Positions 19,001 to 20,370 of a stretch of DNA of 20,370 bases are shown piece by piece. The notes under the pieces are model-generated. The model worked only from the letters and a program-made list of their open reading frames with translations, had not been told where the DNA came from and searched no databases. Source of the DNA: Ectocarpus siliculosus (taxonomy: Eukaryota > Sar > Phaeophyceae > Ectocarpales > Ectocarpaceae). Both the position numbers and the translations under genes were made by a program. The DNA is taken from positions 3,207,373 to 3,227,742 of the forward strand of contig FN649727.1 of assembly GCA_000310025.1 (NCBI GenBank), read 5' to 3'. Every line of letters starts with the position of its first letter. Within the stretch, counting starts at the first letter, position 1.

Positions 19001-20025
19001 TGACTGTTGTCAGGTCTTACAGAGCTCCCACCCAATTGGTCTAGTGGAGACCTTGTCTCTTGGGACAACTGCTGTAGTGACGTGCTGTTCGGAAAGCACG
19101 GACGCACAGACAGTGAGTGTTGTAGATGTCAACCATGTTTTTTCCCTTGGGTTGGTCGCTGGATCGGCGAGCGCAGACAGACACGACCCTTCCGGAACGC
19201 GATGGGTTGGCCAACAACAAGGACAGCAGTACTTGACTGCAGCTGCTGTCAAAGTTGAGGATTCAGCGTACTACTATTGCGAGTCACTTATCGGGCAATA
19301 AGTTATTTAATCGATTGGTTACCTCCATCGAGTGTATACTCAGCATCCGTGGGTTCGCCACACCCTCAATGGAGTGGATCCGTAGGCGAGGTAATAAGTT
19401 GTAAAGTGCATCCGTATCCCCGTCGTCCTCTCTCTTCTTCTTCTTCTTCAGGACGAGCCTCTCGACGCCGAGGGACCCCGGTTGGCCTTCGAAGAGATGG
19501 CCAAGCAGGTCAACGCTCTCGCCGCGGCGACGGCGTCTCAGACCGGAGCATCACCCCCCGCCGCCAAGACCGCGGACGACGTGAGTCATGGGGGGTCTTC
19601 GCATCGCTTTTTTTCCTTGTTTTCCTGGGTGGAGGGTATCGGGAGCGAGGAAGGATTTTCTGTGATGGGGTGCGCTGACCAAACGCCCCGGTGTATGATT
19701 GATACGTGCGGGTGTGTTCGTGCCGGTGCGCCTTTGTTGCACCGTGTAGCGCGTGCGTTTCGATAAAAAGTTACCTCTGACAACGTCATTGCGGCGTGGC
19801 ACATTCATTGGTGCACACGCGTTTGCGTTAATCGCACCCAATTACAAAAGCGGCGGTCCGTGCAGGGGATCATTAAAGTGCGCTCTCTCGTTTTGTCGGC
19901 CGTTTCGACCGCGCGTGGTTCGCCTCCTGCTCTGTTGCTCGTTCCTCCCGAAGGTCGCCTACGGTTTCATCAGGGTGGCCAACGAGGCCATGTGTCGGCC
20001 CATCAGAAACCTCACCACCATGAAG
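8678..20025 (+). CDS. OPLAH: 5-oxoprolinase (ATP-hydrolysing), exons 1-8 of an incomplete gene
   Basis: Converts 5-oxo-L-proline to L-glutamate with ATP in the cytosolic gamma-glutamyl (glutathione) cycle. Exons: 8678-8881, 14693-14863, 16248-16531, 17172-17587, 17953-18100, 18748-18880, 19452-19580 and 19954-20025. All introns are GT-AG and the phases agree, giving 519 uninterrupted codons. The order of motifs follows the hydantoinase A/oxoprolinase family: DRGGTFTD (24-31), GTTVATN (92-98), VDERV near 147, FTHVSLSSE (239-247), ADAYLTP, QSDGGL (295-300), [10 protein letters not shown] (314-323), FDMGGTSTD (351-359), [11 protein letters not shown] (386-396), SAGAHPGP (411-418) and [12 protein letters not shown] (502-513). 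The ATG at 8678 has A at -3 and G at +4 and places DRGG where family members have it. OPLAH proteins are about 1,290 residues, so the remaining N-terminal part and the hydantoinase B half lie beyond the right edge. Oddities are a seven-glycine insert (335-341), Gln410 where relatives have Glu, and a 5.8-kb first intron. Confidence 0.96.
8921..9012 (+). repeat. Diverged 46-bp tandem repeat, two units
   Basis: The string gctgaaccaggagctgttgt at 8921 recurs in diverged form (gctgaaccaaggagccgttg) at 8967, each followed by a GCTGCTG stretch. The repeat lies just inside OPLAH intron 1. Confidence 0.6.
9814..9846 (+). repeat. GACCCGC repeated three times with 13-bp period
   Basis: GACCCGC occurs at 9814, 9827 and 9840, separated by short A-rich spacers. 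This regular 13-bp spacing is a small minisatellite or a degenerate array. No protein or promoter is associated with it. Confidence 0.7.
9880..10133. mobile_element. Possible small inverted-repeat (MITE-like) element
   Basis: The 12-mer ctcctagagttt at 9880-9891 is the perfect reverse complement of aaactctaggag at 10122-10133. With one gap the pairing extends inward to about 17 bases (CGACGG... against CGACGCC...). The 254-bp span is AT-richer than its surroundings and has no coding frame, which fits a nonautonomous DNA element. No target-site duplication is clear, so the call is tentative. Confidence 0.4.
10331..10805 (-). other. Open frame with a basic, lysine-rich stretch; function unknown
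   Basis: A minus-strand frame of roughly 155-160 codons is open here but has no ATG at its beginning. It opens with a lysine/arginine-rich, helix-prone stretch ([20 protein letters not shown], then [14 protein letters not shown]) and then becomes proline- and serine-containing without a known motif. Its beginning overlaps one copy of a 109-bp repeat. It may be a fragment of a transposon-encoded protein inside OPLAH intron 1, or chance. I recognise no family. Confidence 0.2.
10786..10894 (+). repeat. 109-bp repeat R1, first copy
   Basis: Begins attcccaagctcggtagag and ends ggtctcaaatgct. It matches 12615-12723 with roughly ten mismatches and small gaps by eye. The shared middle includes an exactly conserved stretch, actttttctgtccctgtcat. 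It is part of the rearranged tandem duplication in OPLAH intron 1. Confidence 0.9.
11475..11534 (+). repeat. 60-bp repeat R2, first copy
   Basis: Shares gcatctaacacggacggcag (one mismatch) and ttcgtccgtggtg with 13065-13124. In this copy R2 lies before the R3 block. In the second unit it lies after R3, so the order has been rearranged. Confidence 0.85.
11647..12455 (+). repeat. Degenerate duplicated unit A (R3 plus R4)
   Basis: The R3 part (11647-11900) matches 12785-13043 at about 75-80% by eye, with shared landmarks such as the Y-rich tatgctctcctccgcctcc against tatgctctcttccgcctcc. The R4 part (12071-12455) matches 13207-13790; shared landmarks are agatcatcagcgagca and gcatggatgggc. The offset is about 1.14 kb for both parts. 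The middle part between R3 and R4 is not shared. Unit A carries the uninterrupted TA site (12367-12368) at the place where unit B carries a MITE. Confidence 0.85.
12615..13790 (+). repeat. Degenerate duplicated unit B (R1, R3, R2, R4)
   Basis: Carries second copies of R1 (12615-12723), R3 (12785-13043), R2 (13065-13124) and R4 (13207-13790, interrupted by a MITE). The compact order suggests that unit B is closer to the ancestral arrangement and that the first copies were spread by insertions. No coding frame is preserved between copies, so the repeat is probably noncoding or very old. Confidence 0.85.
13522..13708. mobile_element. 187-bp mariner-like MITE with TA target duplication
   Basis: The element starts CAGTAGGTGACCCGATATAG and ends with its imperfect reverse complement (...CTACATTGGGCCACCTACTG), giving terminal inverted repeats of about 26 bp. 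It is flanked on both sides by TA (13520-13521 and 13709-13710). The duplicated copy of the same locus reads gtgcaTAcgcatgg without the insert (12367-12368), a natural empty site that fixes the ends and the TA duplication exactly. TA duplication and CAGT-type ends are typical of Tc1/mariner-family nonautonomous elements. No transposase is encoded. Internal copies of GCCACTA suggest subterminal repeats. Confidence 0.9.
14111..14139. repeat. Perfect 8-bp hairpin with 3-base loop
   Basis: GCCGACGA-TAT-TCGTCGGC at 14116-14134 is a perfect stem, extended by AGCA/TGCT outside one mismatch. It is followed closely by a second foldback at 14160-14246. The function in OPLAH intron 1 is unknown. Confidence 0.75.
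14160..14246. repeat. Nested foldback sequence
   Basis: GTCGCCG (14160-14166) pairs with CGGCGAC (14240-14246), GAAATTTCT (14166-14174) pairs with AGAAATTTC (14222-14230), and CCATCC pairs with GGATGG in the centre (about 14188-14210). A nine-base bulge sits on the right arm. It could be a very small foldback element or a structured RNA segment of the intron. Confidence 0.55.
15297..15547. mobile_element. Foldback (inverted-repeat) element, arms about 85 bp
   Basis: The left arm (15297 to about 15385) starts cacgatttttacgagttgga. The right arm (about 15462 to 15547) read in reverse complement starts cacgatttttgcgagttgga. The arms match over roughly 85 bp with a few mismatches and one small gap, including the shared tgctagccgtactttt. 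About 80 bases form the loop. There is no coding frame and no clear target duplication. It lies in OPLAH intron 2 in an AT-rich block, and is best described as a MITE-like foldback element. Confidence 0.85.
16045..16089 (+). repeat. (CT)n microsatellite, about 22 units
   Basis: A nearly pure CT run upstream of the exon 3 acceptor in OPLAH intron 2. It may add to a pyrimidine-rich context, but it is too far from the acceptor (about 160 bases) to be the polypyrimidine tract itself. Confidence 0.95.
17514..17535 (+). repeat. In-frame (GGC)n run coding seven glycines in OPLAH exon 4
   Basis: A GGC repeat inside coding sequence extends the loop between [16 protein letters not shown] and the FDMGGTSTD motif. 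Animal and plant enzymes have only a short linker here, so length variation should be tolerated. Confidence 0.85.
17866..17890 (+). repeat. (GTCT)n microsatellite in OPLAH intron 4
   Basis: About six tandem GTCT units lie in the 365-bp intron between exons 4 and 5, roughly 60-85 bases before the acceptor. Confidence 0.9.
18698..18731 (+). repeat. (CCG)n run shortly before the OPLAH exon 6 acceptor
   Basis: A CCG-rich triplet run with one interruption ends 16 bases before the exon start, immediately upstream of the short pyrimidine stretch and TTTACAG acceptor. Confidence 0.85.
18891..18936 (+). repeat. (GTT)n/(GCT)n triplet run after OPLAH exon 6
   Basis: A GTT run grading into CTGCTGTTG begins about ten bases after the exon 6 donor. 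It is intronic and codes for nothing in the gene. Confidence 0.85.
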
Positions 20026-20370
20026 GTGAGAAAGAAAAAACAAATGCGCGTGGTGGTGGTTCACGCACGGTTGCGTTCATCACCACCGCCGTTGTTTTTC
20101 CTTTACACGACTCTCCACACAATAGCACACCTGGCGATATGGCTTCTAAAGTTCATCAAGGGAGGTGTTGGTGCTGGTTGGTGGTTTATATCTCCTCCGA
20201 ACTACTTCCCAGGCCGAAGACGCGACGCCGAAAAGATAAGAAGGGGTTCGCCGTGTTCCAGAGGCGCTCGCGTCCAAGAGACGCAGGCCATCGCGTGTGT
20301 CCGACGCCGCCCTTTCCCGCCTCCTGCCCTGTGCCTCCTCCTCCTCCTCCACCACCACCTCCTCCTCCTG
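20026..20370 (+). other. OPLAH intron 8, 5' part
   Basis: Donor AAG|GTGAGA after codon 519. The family would continue with a segment ending in a CFGGAGGQH-type motif, but no such coding stretch occurs before the window ends, so exon 9 lies outside. The last 35 bases are a CTC/CAC triplet repeat. Confidence 0.7.

Overview
The window is eukaryotic nuclear DNA. Its two recognisable genes are cut into short, GC-rich exons by GT-AG introns, and no bacterial operon, ribosome-binding site or prophage is visible. The exon style (third positions mostly G or C), introns of 0.3-1.6 kb plus one of 5.8 kb, simple-sequence tracts and a Ty1/copia remnant suggest a brown alga or another stramenopile. That placement is inference, because no marker gene is present.

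Layout. (1) 2-424, + strand: 3' part of a Ty1/copia reverse transcriptase ending in a 16-G run, a decayed fragment. (2) 641-2904, - strand: the first three coding exons of a flavin-containing monooxygenase (FMO), with splice phases that agree at both junctions. The rest of the gene would lie beyond the left edge, or was lost where the copia fragment sits. (3) 2905-8677: 5.8 kb between two divergent genes, mostly unrecognised sequence. Weak evidence for a minus-strand spliced gene lies at 6241-6874. (4) 8678-20025, + strand: the first eight coding exons (519 codons) of an ATP-dependent 5-oxoprolinase (OPLAH type), running off the right edge.

OPLAH intron 1 (8882-14692) is about ten times longer than most of the other introns and is full of repeat debris. 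It holds a possible 250-bp inverted-repeat element, a degenerate and rearranged tandem duplication (about 10.8-13.8 kb), and a 187-bp mariner-like MITE inserted in one copy of that duplication. The other copy keeps the empty TA site. Intron 2 holds a foldback element with arms of about 85 bp and a long CT microsatellite.

The genes do not form a pathway cluster. OPLAH recycles 5-oxoproline in the glutathione (gamma-glutamyl) cycle. FMO is a NADPH/FAD oxygenase of unknown substrate. I find no convincing undescribed multi-gene system. The most informative signals are the repeat and transposon history inside the OPLAH introns and the unexplained minus-strand exon candidates between the genes.
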